In this document: positions 10,177-19,203 of the stretch, piece after piece
How the letters are laid out: each line of letters opens with the position of its first letter
Numbering within the stretch: position 1 is the stretch's first letter
Source of the DNA: Gemella sp. zg-570
GTDB taxonomy: Bacteria > Bacillota > Bacilli > Staphylococcales > Gemellaceae
Direction: 5' to 3'
Assembly (NCBI RefSeq): GCF_018866345.1
Contig: NZ_CP076443.1
Location: forward strand, 1,077,501 to 1,141,500
DNA: 64,000 nucleotides
Program-made: the position numbers and the translations under genes
Notes under the pieces: model-generated
The model's input: only the letters and a program-made list of their open reading frames with translations
What the model was told of the DNA's origin: nothing
Database searches by the model: none

Positions 10177-11052
10177 CTACTTCAATCTTTCCATTTCAGT
10201 TTTTAATAAATCAGCTAAAGTATCAGAAATATTTGTCATAGGAAGTCTGTAATTACAAGTTCCATAACCAAGATATTCTACACATTTTTTTACTGGCATT
10301 GGATTTGGTTCTGAGAATAATAAATTCACAAATTTATTGTATTTTAATTGGAGCTGCATAGAATTTTTTATATCTCCTGACAGAGCTAAATTACACATAT
10401 CATGAGTTGCTTTTGGATAAATATTTGCTAAAACTGAAATACAACCCTTACCACCAGCTAGTATTATCGGCACATTTATATCGTCATTGCCACTATAAAT
10501 ATCTATATTATCACCACATAAATTTAAAACTTCTAATGTATGAGAAATATTACCTACGGCATCTTTATATGCAACTATATTTTTATGTTTTGATAAGTGA
10601 GAAATTGTTTCAGCGGTCATTATCTGACCCGTTCTTCCTGGAACTCCATAAAGAATAATTGGAATATTAACACTGTTAGCTATATATTCAAAATGTTCTA
10701 TCAAACCTTTTTGACTTGTTTTGTTGTAATAAGGAGTAACTACTAATAAAGCATCAACTCCTAATTTTTCTGCCTCTATACTAAGTTCAGCGGCATGCTT
10801 AGTATTGTTAGAACCTGTACCAGCTATAAGAGGTACTCTTTTTTTCACTTTATCTACTGCAAATTTTATAATAGCTATTTGCTCATCGTCTGTCATTGTA
10901 GCACTTTCTCCAGTTGTTCCTGCTACGATAATTGCATCTGTTCCTTCTTTAATTTGAAATTCTAACAATTCTTCAAAAGTTGCATAATCAATACTTCCAT
11001 TTTCTAAAAAAGGTGTAACTATGGCTACTCCACTTCCTCTATATATACTCAT
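10177..11052 (-). CDS. dapA: 4-hydroxy-tetrahydrodipicolinate synthase
   Basis: The 291-residue TIM-barrel aldolase condenses pyruvate with aspartate semialdehyde. GTTGES (residues 45-50) holds the Thr pair of the active site. Tyr135 in LYGVPGR is the proton relay, and Lys163 in AYKDAVGN forms the Schiff base with pyruvate. Family length is 290-295, so it is intact. It is the second gene of the operon, 11 bases after lysA, with a good ribosome site (TAGGAGG). Confidence 0.97.
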   Translation of the reverse strand: MSIYRGSGVAIVTPFLENGSIDYATFEELLEFQIKEGTDAIIVAGTTGESATMTDDEQIAIIKFAVDKVKKRVPLIAGTGSNNTKHAAELSIEAEKLGVDALLVVTPYYNKTSQKGLIEHFEYIANSVNIPIILYGVPGRTGQIMTAETISHLSKHKNIVAYKDAVGNISHTLEVLNLCGDNIDIYSGNDDINVPIILAGGKGCISVLANIYPKATHDMCNLALSGDIKNSMQLQLKYNKFVNLLFSEPNPMPVKKCVEYLGYGTCNYRLPMTNISDTLADLLKTEMERLK

Positions 11053-11063
11053 AAAACTACCTC

Positions 11064-12356
11064 CTAAATATCATTTTTAATTAAATCTTCTAAACTTTCA
11101 CCCTTAACTACCAATCTATGCTTGCCATTTTTAACAAATACAACTGGTAACTTTGTAATTCTATTGTAATTACTTGCCATGCTATAATTATACGCTCCCG
11201 TAGAAGATACTAATAATAAATCATCTTTTTCTGCCTTTGGCAACTTGATTTCATTAATTAAAATATCGCCAGATTCACAATATTTACCTGCTACTGTATA
11301 AAGATTACCGCACTTGTCATTAACCTTATTTGCTAAACAGCATTCATATTTTGCTTTGTATAAGGCGTATCTCGGATTATCTCCCATACCACCATCAACA
11401 AAAATATATTCTTTACCTGAATAAGTTTTTTTTGTTCCACCGACAGTATAAAGTGTACTACCTGCATTACATATTAAACTTCTCCCTGGTTCTATTATTA
11501 CACTTTCTAACTTCAAACCAAAAATTTCTTGTTGTTCTTCAATAACAAGTATATATTCTTGTAAAAATTTCGCTAAAGAAAATGGATTATCTTCCTTAGA
11601 ATAATATACACCAAATCCTCCACCAAGATTTAAAACACTTATAAATATATTAAGTTTATCTTCAACAGATTTTGAAAATTCAAATACTGTTTTTACCGCA
11701 TCAAAAAAAGAATTTTTTTCAAAAATTTGAGAACCTATATGAGAATGAAATCCTTTAAAATTTAAGTTGCTTTGGTTGGCTATATCTCTTATCAGAGAAT
11801 ATATTTTATCATCATAAATTGAATAACCAAACTTAGAATCGTCTTTAGCAGTTTTAATGTACTCGTGTGTATGTGCGTCTATCCCTGTATTTATTCTAAG
11901 TAATACATCTATTTTTTTATTATATTTTTTAGCCAAGTCATTTATTATTTCATGCTCGTAGTCATTATCTATAATTATATTTTCTACTCCATTCTCGACT
12001 GCAAATTCTAATTCTCTGTAAGTTTTATTATTGCCATGAAAGTATAATTTACTCATATCAAAACTGGCATTCTTTGCTGTAAATATTTCTCCTATTGAAA
12101 CAACATCTAAACCTAGTCCAAGTTTTGATACTATCCTATATATTTCCAAGCAAGAAAATGCTTTTGAAGCGTATAAAATTTTTGTATTAAATTTTGAACT
12201 TGAAAAATTTTTTAAAAATATCTCACAGGTATTTTCTATAAAATTTTCATCATATACGTATAGTGGACTTCCATAATTTTTTTTTAATTCTGTAACACTA
12301 ACATCACTTACGTGTAATTCATTATTTTTTACCGTCATTCCATTAAATAATTTCAT
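11064..12356 (-). CDS. lysA: Diaminopimelate decarboxylase
   Basis: The 430-residue fold-type III PLP enzyme converts meso-diaminopimelate to L-lysine, the last pathway step. The PLP lysine is Lys65 in YASKAF. HSHIGSQ, LNLGGGFGVYY and EPGRSL are the phosphate- and substrate-binding blocks, and CESGDIL carries the C-terminal active-site cysteine. It is the first gene after the lysine riboswitch, an unusual placing since in staphylococci lysA closes the dap operon. Its presence means DAP made here can be drained to lysine, which suits a lysine-type cell wall, although that is an inference. Confidence 0.97.
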   Translation of the reverse strand: MKLFNGMTVKNNELHVSDVSVTELKKNYGSPLYVYDENFIENTCEIFLKNFSSSKFNTKILYASKAFSCLEIYRIVSKLGLGLDVVSIGEIFTAKNASFDMSKLYFHGNNKTYRELEFAVENGVENIIIDNDYEHEIINDLAKKYNKKIDVLLRINTGIDAHTHEYIKTAKDDSKFGYSIYDDKIYSLIRDIANQSNLNFKGFHSHIGSQIFEKNSFFDAVKTVFEFSKSVEDKLNIFISVLNLGGGFGVYYSKEDNPFSLAKFLQEYILVIEEQQEIFGLKLESVIIEPGRSLICNAGSTLYTVGGTKKTYSGKEYIFVDGGMGDNPRYALYKAKYECCLANKVNDKCGNLYTVAGKYCESGDILINEIKLPKAEKDDLLLVSSTGAYNYSMASNYNRITKLPVVFVKNGKHRLVVKGESLEDLIKNDI

Positions 12357-12384
12357 TTTTTCTTCCTCTTTATTTCTTAAAATA

Positions 12385-12580
12385 ATAAAAAGCTAGAAGA
12401 ACAAAAGGTTCTTATAGCTTTTTTAAAAAATATTCTATTTCCTTTTGCCCTATTATAAAAAGCTCACCAAGAAAGAGAATGGGCATTCTCATCTGACAGT
12501 GCTACATTTATTCAATAGTAGCCCCAGCAAATATTGCTTCGGCGATGCTACCTTTTAAATTAGTCATCGCGGCCTCTTTT
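12385..12580 (-). ncRNA. Lysine riboswitch (L box) controlling the lysA-asd operon
   Basis: The minus strand between the promoter and lysA contains the L-box signature in order: AGAGGCCGCGATGACTAA near 12578, CATCGCCGAAGCAATA with TATTTGCTGGGGC near 12553-12523, then ATTGAATAAATGTAGCACTGTCA near 12520-12495. It ends in a terminator hairpin (12387-12424). These blocks match the conserved core of the known lysC leader of Bacillus subtilis. High lysine should favour the terminator and shut off the whole operon. Confidence 0.93.
12387..12424 (-). terminator. Riboswitch-controlled terminator before lysA
   Basis: AAAAAGCTA...AAGAAC pairs with GTTCTT...TAGCTTTTTT and is followed by a T-rich run on the minus strand, about 30 bases before the lysA start. 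It is the expression platform of the lysine riboswitch. Confidence 0.85.
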
Positions 12581-12608
12581 TATAACAATATATATTAAAT
12601 TTTATACA

Positions 12609-12638
12609 ATAATAGCATAGAACAAGTAATAATGTCAA
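12609..12638 (-). promoter_or_regulatory. Promoter of the lysine operon
   Basis: TTGACA (12633-12638) and TATTAT (12609-12614) with 18-base spacing on the minus strand, about 30 bases before the riboswitch. Confidence 0.75.
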
Positions 12639-12652
12639 GAATTATTTTATAC

Positions 12653-13381
12653 TTATAATTTTATAAATATATCTTTAATTCCATCTGATAAATAAATTTT
12701 ATTATTTTTATCGATTATCAAACATTCAAAATCTTTCATAGAATTAATTATATGTAATGCTTTTTCTATTGAATAGGAAAATAATATTGTTGTCCATATT
12801 TCACAATCCAAAGATTTATTGGCAATCACACTTACACTTGCAATTTCATTTTTTATGGGGTAACCAGTCAAACTATCAAAAATATAATGATATTTTTCTC
12901 CATTAAAATTTAATACTCTTTCATAAATTCCAGAAGTTACAACTGACTTATCTTTAATAGGAATTACTCCTAGTAAATTACCCCTGTTTTCTTTAGAGTT
13001 TTGAATGCCAACTAAGCAGAAACCATGATTATTTTTATAAGAAGTACCTAAAGTTAAAACATTACCACCTAAATCTATTATTCCTGATTTTACTCCTTTA
13101 GCCAGTAAATAATCTTTTATCTTATCAGCAAAATATCCCTTGGCTAAAGCTCCCAAATCTATCTCCATATTTTTTTTACTTAAATAAATGCTACACTCAT
13201 CTTCATTTAAAATTATATTTTCTAGGTCTATTAAAGATAGCACGTTTTTTATTTCAATGTCAGTCGGTTTTCTAGCTTCATCAAATCCTATTTTCCATAA
13301 TTTAACTAACTTTCCTATGGCTATATTCAAAAAACGATTTGATGATATACTATATTTTTCCCTATACTTATTAATTAAAAA
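12653..13381 (-). pseudogene. apbE: FAD:protein FMN transferase remnant, 5'-truncated
   Basis: The reading frame encodes the C-terminal three quarters of an ApbE-family flavin transferase, which attaches FMN to a threonine of target proteins. Visible blocks are LNIAIGKLVKLWKIGF, DLGALAKGYFAD, DLGGNVLTLG and YHYIFDSLTGYP. The frame is open only back to a TAA at 13382-13384. Residues encoded there (INKYREKYSISSNRF) still look homologous, but the usual N-terminal 70-80 residues with the MGT-type start are absent, and trxB ends only about 20 bases upstream. No ATG or GTG precedes the conserved region. A TTG at 13328-13330 is available but has no ribosome site. I call it a decayed gene cut at its 5' end by a deletion; a short functional product is less likely. 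Confidence 0.7.
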
Positions 13382-13402
13382 TTAGTTTTTTACACACTAC
13401 TT

Positions 13403-14320
13403 TTATGATAATTCTATATATTTATATGCACTTTGGGCTGCTACTGCTCCATCACTAGCAGCAGTAACTACCTGTCTTATTTCTTTTTGTCTTACATCAC
13501 CAGCAACGAAAATTCCAGGAATTGATGTTGCTAAGTGTTCATCTGTTGGAATGTATCCGTAAGAATCTAATATTCCTAAACTTTCAAAATCTTTTGTTTG
13601 AGGCATCATACCTACATATATAAAAATTCCGTCAGCATCAAGACTTGTTATCTCTCCACTTTTAACATTTTTAATATCTATGGAATTCACTTTTCTTTCT
13701 CCTTTTATGGCAAGTGCTATACTATCCCAACAAAATTCTATATTTTCTTTTTTAAAAGCTCTATCTTGCAATATTTTTTGGGCACGTAATTCATCTCTTC
13801 TATGCACAACCGTAACTTTATTTACTAAATTTGCTAGATATAAAGCTTCTTCAATAGCAGAATCCCCACCGCCAATAACTACAACATTTTTATTTCTAAA
13901 AAATGCTCCGTCACAAACTGCACAGTAAGAAACACCCTTACTAGAAAATTCTTTTTCTCCTGGTATTCCAAGTAATCTTGCTTCTGTACCTGTTGCAATA
14001 ATTACAGTTTTAGACTTATATTCTTTTTCTCCAGCTATTAGTATTTTAATATCATTTTCAAGTCTAATATTTGTTATTTCTCCAAATGTAAACTCTGTTC
14101 CGAATTTTTTAGAATGTTCAAACATTTTTTCTGAAAGTTCAGGTCCTGTAATTTCTTCGTAGCCTGTATAATTTTCAATTTCAGCTGTAGAAAGCATTTG
14201 TCCCCCAGGATATTTTTTTTCAATCATTAAAACTGAAAGGTTGGCTCTACTTGCATATATAGAAGCAGTCATCCCAGCTGGTCCTGCACCAATAATTATT
14301 AAATCATATATTTTTTCCAT
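13403..14320 (-). CDS. trxB: Thioredoxin reductase
   Basis: This FAD/NADPH enzyme of 305 residues keeps thioredoxin reduced. Motifs in order are GAGPAGMTAS (FAD), the redox pair in CAVCDG, GGGDSAIEEA (NADPH) and GIFVAGDVR near the C terminus. I place the start at the ATG at 14318-14320 because TGGAGAAG lies just upstream; a longer frame would need a TTG inside that site. It follows lgt after 16 bases, as the trxB of staphylococci sits close to hprK-lgt. Confidence 0.96.
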   Translation of the reverse strand: MEKIYDLIIIGAGPAGMTASIYASRANLSVLMIEKKYPGGQMLSTAEIENYTGYEEITGPELSEKMFEHSKKFGTEFTFGEITNIRLENDIKILIAGEKEYKSKTVIIATGTEARLLGIPGEKEFSSKGVSYCAVCDGAFFRNKNVVVIGGGDSAIEEALYLANLVNKVTVVHRRDELRAQKILQDRAFKKENIEFCWDSIALAIKGERKVNSIDIKNVKSGEITSLDADGIFIYVGMMPQTKDFESLGILDSYGYIPTDEHLATSIPGIFVAGDVRQKEIRQVVTAASDGAVAAQSAYKYIELS

Positions 14321-14336
14321 TATCTTCTCCAAAAAT

Positions 14337-15140
14337 TTAACTATTAATATATAATAATTTATCTTGTTTATTTATTAGTCTGTTATAGATAAAATACGTA
14401 ATTCCTAAAATTATAAAGATTATAGAAACTATTTGAGACACTCTAAATAAACCTATATAAAGAGAATCTGTTCTCATACCTTCTACTATAAATCTTTCTA
14501 CCCCATATAAAATCATATACAATGAAAATACTTCACCTGAATATAATTTTTTTCTAATACTAAATAAAATTATAAATGAAATAAAGCACCACAAACTTTC
14601 ATATAAAAATGTTGGCTGTCTGTAATTACCATTTATATACATATTATTTATTATAAATTCAGGTATGTGTAGATTTTGTAAAAATTCTTTGTTTACAATT
14701 TCTCCGTATGCTTCATGGTTGAAAAAATTTCCCCATCTTCCAAACATTTGCCCTATAAGTAAGCTAGGAGCTATAATGTCCAACAACTTTATTAGTTTTA
14801 AATTATTTCTCTTAGAAAAATATATTAAAACTAAAAGTCCTCCAATAAGACCTCCATATATGGCTATACCACCGTCCCATATAGCTACTATTTCTGATTT
14901 ATTTTGAGAGTAATAATCCCATCTAAATATTACATAATAAGCTCTAGCAAATATAAATGCTACTGGGATAGCAATTAGTAATAAGTCTAACATTTTATCT
15001 TTTATTACCCCTAGCTTCCTAGCTTCTATTTCTGCCACATAATAAGCGACAAATATAGTAAGAGAAATTATTATTCCATACCAATAAACTGGGTGCCCAA
15101 ACAATTCAAAAGCTATTGGATTTAAAAAAATATTCAACAT
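14337..15140 (-). CDS. lgt: Prolipoprotein diacylglyceryl transferase
   Basis: The 267-residue polytopic membrane enzyme transfers diacylglycerol from phosphatidylglycerol to the lipobox cysteine of prelipoproteins. The family signature is seen as GRWGNFFNHEAYG with the essential His and Arg, and ERFIVEGMRTD near the C terminus. About seven hydrophobic segments are visible. It starts only 3 bases after the hprK stop; hprK-lgt is a conserved Bacilli pair. Confidence 0.96.
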   Translation of the reverse strand: MLNIFLNPIAFELFGHPVYWYGIIISLTIFVAYYVAEIEARKLGVIKDKMLDLLLIAIPVAFIFARAYYVIFRWDYYSQNKSEIVAIWDGGIAIYGGLIGGLLVLIYFSKRNNLKLIKLLDIIAPSLLIGQMFGRWGNFFNHEAYGEIVNKEFLQNLHIPEFIINNMYINGNYRQPTFLYESLWCFISFIILFSIRKKLYSGEVFSLYMILYGVERFIVEGMRTDSLYIGLFRVSQIVSIIFIILGITYFIYNRLINKQDKLLYINS

Positions 15141-15143
15141 AAC

Positions 15144-16076
15144 TTAATCTCCTTTTTTATTTTTAATTTCATCTTTTAAACGATTTGCAAACTCTTGAGA
15201 TGTATTTATACCCATTTTATTTAATCTAAAATTCATAGCTGCAGATTCTATTATAATTGCAACGTTTCTTCCTGGGCTAACTGGAATAACTTTTTTTTCT
15301 ACCTTAGTATTATGAATTAATCTATATTCATTGTATAAACCCAATCTATCATAATTTTTAGACTTGTCCCAAGATTCTAAATGAATATTTAAGTTTACGA
15401 CTTTATCTTCTCTAACAGCTCCAGTTCCAAACAAAGTCATAACATTTATAATTCCTAACCCTCTTATTTCTAATAAGTTTTTTATTATAGGAGAACCGCA
15501 TCTTCCAATTAAAAATCCATTATCTAATTCTTTTATATCTACCCTATCATCAGCAATAAGTCTATGCCCTCTTTTTATTAATTCTAAAGCAATTTCACTC
15601 TTGCCGATACCACTTTCACCAGTTATGAGAACTCCTATACCATATACTTCTATAAATACGCCATGCACAGAAATTTCAGGAGCAAATTCTCTACTTAGAA
15701 TATAGGTCAACTTAGCTATAATCCTTGTTGTAGGCATATCACTTCTTAATATTGGAGTTCCATATCTAATAGCTGCTTCTAATAAGGCTTCTGGCACATC
15801 TAAACTTCTTGAAATTATTATACATGGAGTTTTTCGTGTACAAAGCATTCTCATTCTAGCTTTTTTTTCTTTTTCACTCAAAAGATTAAAAAACGATAAT
15901 TCTGTTTCTCCTAAAACTTGAACTCTAGTAGGATTGTAATATGAAAAATATCCAGCTAGCTCCAGAGAAGGTCTTGATATATCAGCAGATTCTATTTCTC
16001 TGTCAAGACAAGTTTCACCAGTAATAACTTCTAAATTTAATTTTTCTATTATATCTTTTGTTACAACTCTTCCCAT
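15144..16076 (-). CDS. hprK: HPr kinase/phosphorylase
   Basis: The 310-residue bifunctional enzyme phosphorylates and dephosphorylates Ser46 of HPr, the master switch of carbon catabolite repression in low-GC Gram-positives. Walker A is GESGIGKS (residues 153-160), preceded by the catalytic-loop His138 (SVHGVF). The family signature LLEIRGLGIINV follows. Length is normal. Neighbours lgt downstream and a YvlD-like gene upstream match the Bacillus arrangement. Confidence 0.97.
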   Translation of the reverse strand: MGRVVTKDIIEKLNLEVITGETCLDREIESADISRPSLELAGYFSYYNPTRVQVLGETELSFFNLLSEKEKKARMRMLCTRKTPCIIISRSLDVPEALLEAAIRYGTPILRSDMPTTRIIAKLTYILSREFAPEISVHGVFIEVYGIGVLITGESGIGKSEIALELIKRGHRLIADDRVDIKELDNGFLIGRCGSPIIKNLLEIRGLGIINVMTLFGTGAVREDKVVNLNIHLESWDKSKNYDRLGLYNEYRLIHNTKVEKKVIPVSPGRNVAIIIESAAMNFRLNKMGINTSQEFANRLKDEIKNKKGD

Positions 16077-16083
16077 AAATCTC

Positions 16084-16476
16084 CTACTTAATTCTCTTTA
16101 TTATTATTTTTCTATCCCTACTATTTATAAATAAATTGAATATTGATATAAATATTGCTAATCCCAGTGCTGAACCAAAAGAACTAATTATAAAATGTGG
16201 ATTTAGAACATTTGAAACTAACAAAATAATAATTGCATTTATTATAACTATAAAAAATCCAAAAGTCATAATTATTGGTACAATACTCATAAATAAAAAT
16301 ACAGGTCTAATAAATTTATAAAACAAAGTTATTAAACTAGCACCGTATAAAGCGTATATCGGACTTTCTATATATAAACTTTGTTTGAAGAATCCAGCAA
16401 AAGCCAAGACTATAAGAAAATTTATTAACATACTTTTTAATATAGATAATAAAGATGGTATTTGATATTTATTCAT
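16084..16476 (-). CDS. YvlD-like four-helix membrane protein (phage holin family IV name only)
   Basis: This 130-residue protein is almost wholly four hydrophobic segments, with a short basic tail (NSRDRKIIIKRIK). Proteins of this type carry a phage-holin family label (4TMS), but in Bacillus the homologue YvlD is encoded immediately before hprK-lgt, exactly as here. It is therefore a chromosomal membrane protein and not evidence of a prophage. Function is unknown. It starts 11 bases after ppaC and ends 7 bases before hprK. Confidence 0.75.
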   Translation of the reverse strand: MNKYQIPSLLSILKSMLINFLIVLAFAGFFKQSLYIESPIYALYGASLITLFYKFIRPVFLFMSIVPIIMTFGFFIVIINAIIILLVSNVLNPHFIISSFGSALGLAIFISIFNLFINSRDRKIIIKRIK

Positions 16477-16487
16477 ATTTCTCCATT

Positions 16488-17414
16488 CTATTTATTGAAC
16501 TCTTCTGTGATTGGTGGAACAACTTGTTTTTTTCTTGATACAACACCTTTTAAGGTCATTAAATTATTTTCTAAACTTTTTCCAAATGCTGAAGCAACTT
16601 TTTCTTTTTTATCTCCTAAAACTAAAACTTCAGAATCAGAAGTTAAAATGTTAGTAACAACAAAAACGAAGGCTGACAAGCTTTTATTAGAAATTTCTTG
16701 ATAAATTGTTTCTTCCAATTCTTTTTGTCTGTCTGTAACTTCTTTAGTGTCTATTGTATTTATTTGTGCAATAACCAATTTATCATTATTCAAAATAAAT
16801 TCTTTAGCATCTACATCTATTAATTCTTTTATAGTTTTATCTTTAGTGTTTGCTCCTGCTTTTAACATTGCAAGCCCATATTCTTCTAAATTAATTCCTG
16901 CTATTTTAGCTAAATCTTCAGCGGCTATCTTGTCTCTAAGTGTACAAGTTGGTGATTTAAATAATAAAGAATCTGAAATAATAGCAGATAGCATTAAACC
17001 TGCCATTGTCTTATTAATATCTATACCTTGTTCTTCATATATTTTTTTTAGTATTGTTGCTGTACATCCTAATGGCTCTGCCCTGAAATATAGGGGAACT
17101 GCCGTTTCAAAATTTGCAATTTTATGGTGGTCAATAACTTCTTTAATAACTGCTTTTTCTATCCCAACAACTGACTGTTGCATCTCATTATGGTCTACCA
17201 AAATAACTTTTTGACCTTCAGTTACTTCTGTAACTATTCTTGGTACATCTACTCTAAAATATTCTAAGGAATATCTTGTTTCATCATTTATTTCACCTAA
17301 TACAACAGCTTCTGTATCCATACCTTGTAATCTTTTTAAATTATTATATACTATTGCTGAACATACTGTGTCAGTATCAGGATTTTTGTGTCCGAATATT
17401 AAAACTTCACTCAT
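16488..17414 (-). CDS. ppaC: Manganese-dependent inorganic pyrophosphatase
   Basis: The 308-residue family II pyrophosphatase of the DHH superfamily hydrolyses the pyrophosphate made by biosynthesis. Metal-binding motifs are FGHKNPDTD (residues 7-15), VDHNE and IDHHK. The C-terminal DHHA2-type domain ends with SRKKQVVPP, which contains the substrate-binding RKKQ residues. Length and layout are normal for Bacilli. It sits between msrA (27 bases upstream) and the YvlD-like gene. Confidence 0.97.
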   Translation of the reverse strand: MSEVLIFGHKNPDTDTVCSAIVYNNLKRLQGMDTEAVVLGEINDETRYSLEYFRVDVPRIVTEVTEGQKVILVDHNEMQQSVVGIEKAVIKEVIDHHKIANFETAVPLYFRAEPLGCTATILKKIYEEQGIDINKTMAGLMLSAIISDSLLFKSPTCTLRDKIAAEDLAKIAGINLEEYGLAMLKAGANTKDKTIKELIDVDAKEFILNNDKLVIAQINTIDTKEVTDRQKELEETIYQEISNKSLSAFVFVVTNILTSDSEVLVLGDKKEKVASAFGKSLENNLMTLKGVVSRKKQVVPPITEEFNK

Positions 17415-17441
17415 AAGTAAACTCCTTTAATTTTGATTTTA

Positions 17442-17930
17442 TTATAAACTTTTTTTTGCTAAACTTAGATCTATATGACAATATCCGTTAGGGTTTTTGT
17501 CTAAATATTTTTGATGATATTCTTCTGCGTCTATATAGTTAGCAACTTCTTCTACTTCTACAGCAATTTTTTCTGAAAAATTATTTTGCAGTTCTGCTAT
17601 ATATTTTTCAGCTTCATTTTTAGTTTCTTCGTCAATATAATAAATACCTGTTCGGTATTGTCTACCTACATCTGGACCTTGCTTGTTGATACTTACAGGG
17701 TCAATTATTCTAAAATAATGTCTTAAAATATCATTTAGACTTATAAGTTCATTGTCATATTCTAAATAAATTACTTCAGCGTGGTCAGTTTTTTTAATTT
17801 TTTTGTAATTTGTTACTTGAGTTTTACCGTTACTGTAACCAACTCGTGTTTTTACAACACCTTTTAATTGTTGAAAGTAACCTTCTACACCCCAAAAACA
17901 ACCACCTGCTAAATAAATATTTTTTATCAT
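17442..17930 (-). CDS. msrA: Peptide methionine sulfoxide reductase A
   Basis: The 162-residue single-domain MsrA reduces the S-epimer of methionine sulfoxide in proteins, using thioredoxin. The catalytic motif GCFWGVEGYF holds Cys11. PDVGRQYRTGIYY and AEEYHQKYL are further family blocks. No MsrB domain is fused. Co-location with trxB in one minus-strand run supports a shared redox-repair role. Confidence 0.96.
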   Translation of the reverse strand: MIKNIYLAGGCFWGVEGYFQQLKGVVKTRVGYSNGKTQVTNYKKIKKTDHAEVIYLEYDNELISLNDILRHYFRIIDPVSINKQGPDVGRQYRTGIYYIDEETKNEAEKYIAELQNNFSEKIAVEVEEVANYIDAEEYHQKYLDKNPNGYCHIDLSLAKKSL

Positions 17931-17940
17931 AAAATTCTCC

Positions 17941-18846
17941 TTACTTTATATTAATATGTGTTTCTTCAAATTTTCTTTCTTCTATTCTGTAATTATATAA
18001 AATAGCATTAATTTCTGCTCCTATTATTAGTATATAACCTGTAAAATACAGCCAAATTATGAACAACATGATAGCACCTATTGAGCCGTATGTTTTTATG
18101 TAATTTGAAAAATGGTCAATGTAGTATCCAAATAATTTACTTATAACAATCCAAGATAAAGAAGAAAATAAAGCTCCGTTGACAGCAATTTTAAAGGGTA
18201 TTTTTATATTTGTTGCTAACATATATAAAACAGTGAAAATAAAAAATGTTAGCAATAAGGGAATTAAGTAGGTTATATAATTCCACAAATTGTAAAATCC
18301 TTCATCAAAACTTAGTTTGTGAAATAATAACCATGTAATTTGTCTACCGAAAACCAATAGTAGTAACATAATAAACATTGCTATCATTAATATTACTGTG
18401 AAAAATACGCTAATAAATTTGACTGTAAGCCACATACGTTCTTCCTTAACCCTAAAAGCTATATTAAAAGCATACATAAGACCATAAATCCCATTGGAAG
18501 CCGACCAAAGAGAAAATAAAATACCTAAGGTCAAGATAGTATCATTTTTATTATTCAATACTTCACTAATCATTCCAAAAATATATTCTCCCAAAACACC
18601 AGGTGCTATTGCTTCTATTTTATTCAATAAATAATCTTGATTGATATTAAAATATGGTGTTAATGCTAGTGCCACTAAAAACATAGGTAACAATGATAAA
18701 ATAAAATAGTAGCTAAGATTAGCAGATATTAAAGAAATTTCATCGTGCATAATTCTATAATATAATTCTTTTGCAAATTTTTTTAATGTTAATTTATTTT
18801 TTGGTTCTTCTTCAGCAAAAGAATAATTTTTATCTGGTATCAGCAT
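17941..18846 (-). CDS. YihY/BrkB-family inner membrane protein
   Basis: This protein of about 301 residues has six hydrophobic segments and the family block SANLSYYFILSLLPMFL near the N terminus, with GSIGAIMLFIIWLYFTGYIL near the C terminus. The family was once named ribonuclease BN, but it is now viewed as a membrane protein of unknown function. I choose the ATG at 18844-18846, one base after the TAG of the upstream small gene (TAGTATG). That layout implies re-initiation; a longer frame starts at a TTG inside that gene. Confidence 0.85.
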   Translation of the reverse strand: MLIPDKNYSFAEEEPKNKLTLKKFAKELYYRIMHDEISLISANLSYYFILSLLPMFLVALALTPYFNINQDYLLNKIEAIAPGVLGEYIFGMISEVLNNKNDTILTLGILFSLWSASNGIYGLMYAFNIAFRVKEERMWLTVKFISVFFTVILMIAMFIMLLLLVFGRQITWLLFHKLSFDEGFYNLWNYITYLIPLLLTFFIFTVLYMLATNIKIPFKIAVNGALFSSLSWIVISKLFGYYIDHFSNYIKTYGSIGAIMLFIIWLYFTGYILIIGAEINAILYNYRIEERKFEETHINIK

Positions 18847-18847
18847 A

Positions 18848-19096
18848 CTACAATAAAACTTCAACTACTTTTTTTGCTAGAGGATAATATTTTACAAGAT
18901 TAGAAATTTTTAATTTTTTATTTTTCTTTTTATATTTTTTACTATCCACTACAACAAAGTTTTTGTCTTCTAAATATTTTGAATATCTATTTATTTTTTC
19001 TAGTTCATTTGATGAATATTTTTCTTTTTTCTTTCCTGCTAATGAATAAACTGCAACCCCAATTAAAGCAAGATTTACCAAGTGTTTTTTATTCAT
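18848..19096 (-). CDS. Small protein of unknown function with an N-terminal membrane segment
   Basis: The 82-residue product starts MNKKHLVNLALIGVAVYSLAG, a short hydrophobic anchor, followed by a highly lysine-rich body (KKEKYSSNELEKINRYSKYL, KKYKKKNKKLK). It has a good ribosome site (TAGGAGG). Its stop codon nearly touches the start of the YihY-family gene, so the two are probably translated together. I do not recognise a family. Confidence 0.65.
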   Translation of the reverse strand: MNKKHLVNLALIGVAVYSLAGKKKEKYSSNELEKINRYSKYLEDKNFVVVDSKKYKKKNKKLKISNLVKYYPLAKKVVEVLL

Positions 19097-19203
19097 AATT
19101 TCCTCCTAGTTTTTATTTAATAATAGTTTTAAAATTATAGACTATTTCAATAAATTATACCATTATATGACCTATGTTTCAAATTTATTTAATTTTTATA
19201 AAA

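Noticed and set aside
12385-12580. T-box in front of lysA
   Set aside because: The conserved blocks are those of the lysine riboswitch and no TGGTACCACG-type motif is present.
12653-13381. Internal deletion in the apbE remnant
   Set aside because: The residues before LNIAIGK still match the family spacing, so the loss is only at the 5' end.
13403-14320. CAVCDG instead of CATCDG in TrxB as a defect
   Set aside because: Both redox cysteines are present and the Val variant occurs in normal Gram-positive enzymes.
16084-16476. Phage holin family protein as a sign of a prophage
   Set aside because: No other phage genes are nearby, and the gene sits in the conserved YvlD-hprK-lgt position of Bacilli.
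16747-17214. 155-codon plus-strand frame opposite ppaC
   Set aside because: It is antisense to a fully conserved enzyme and has no independent coding signals.
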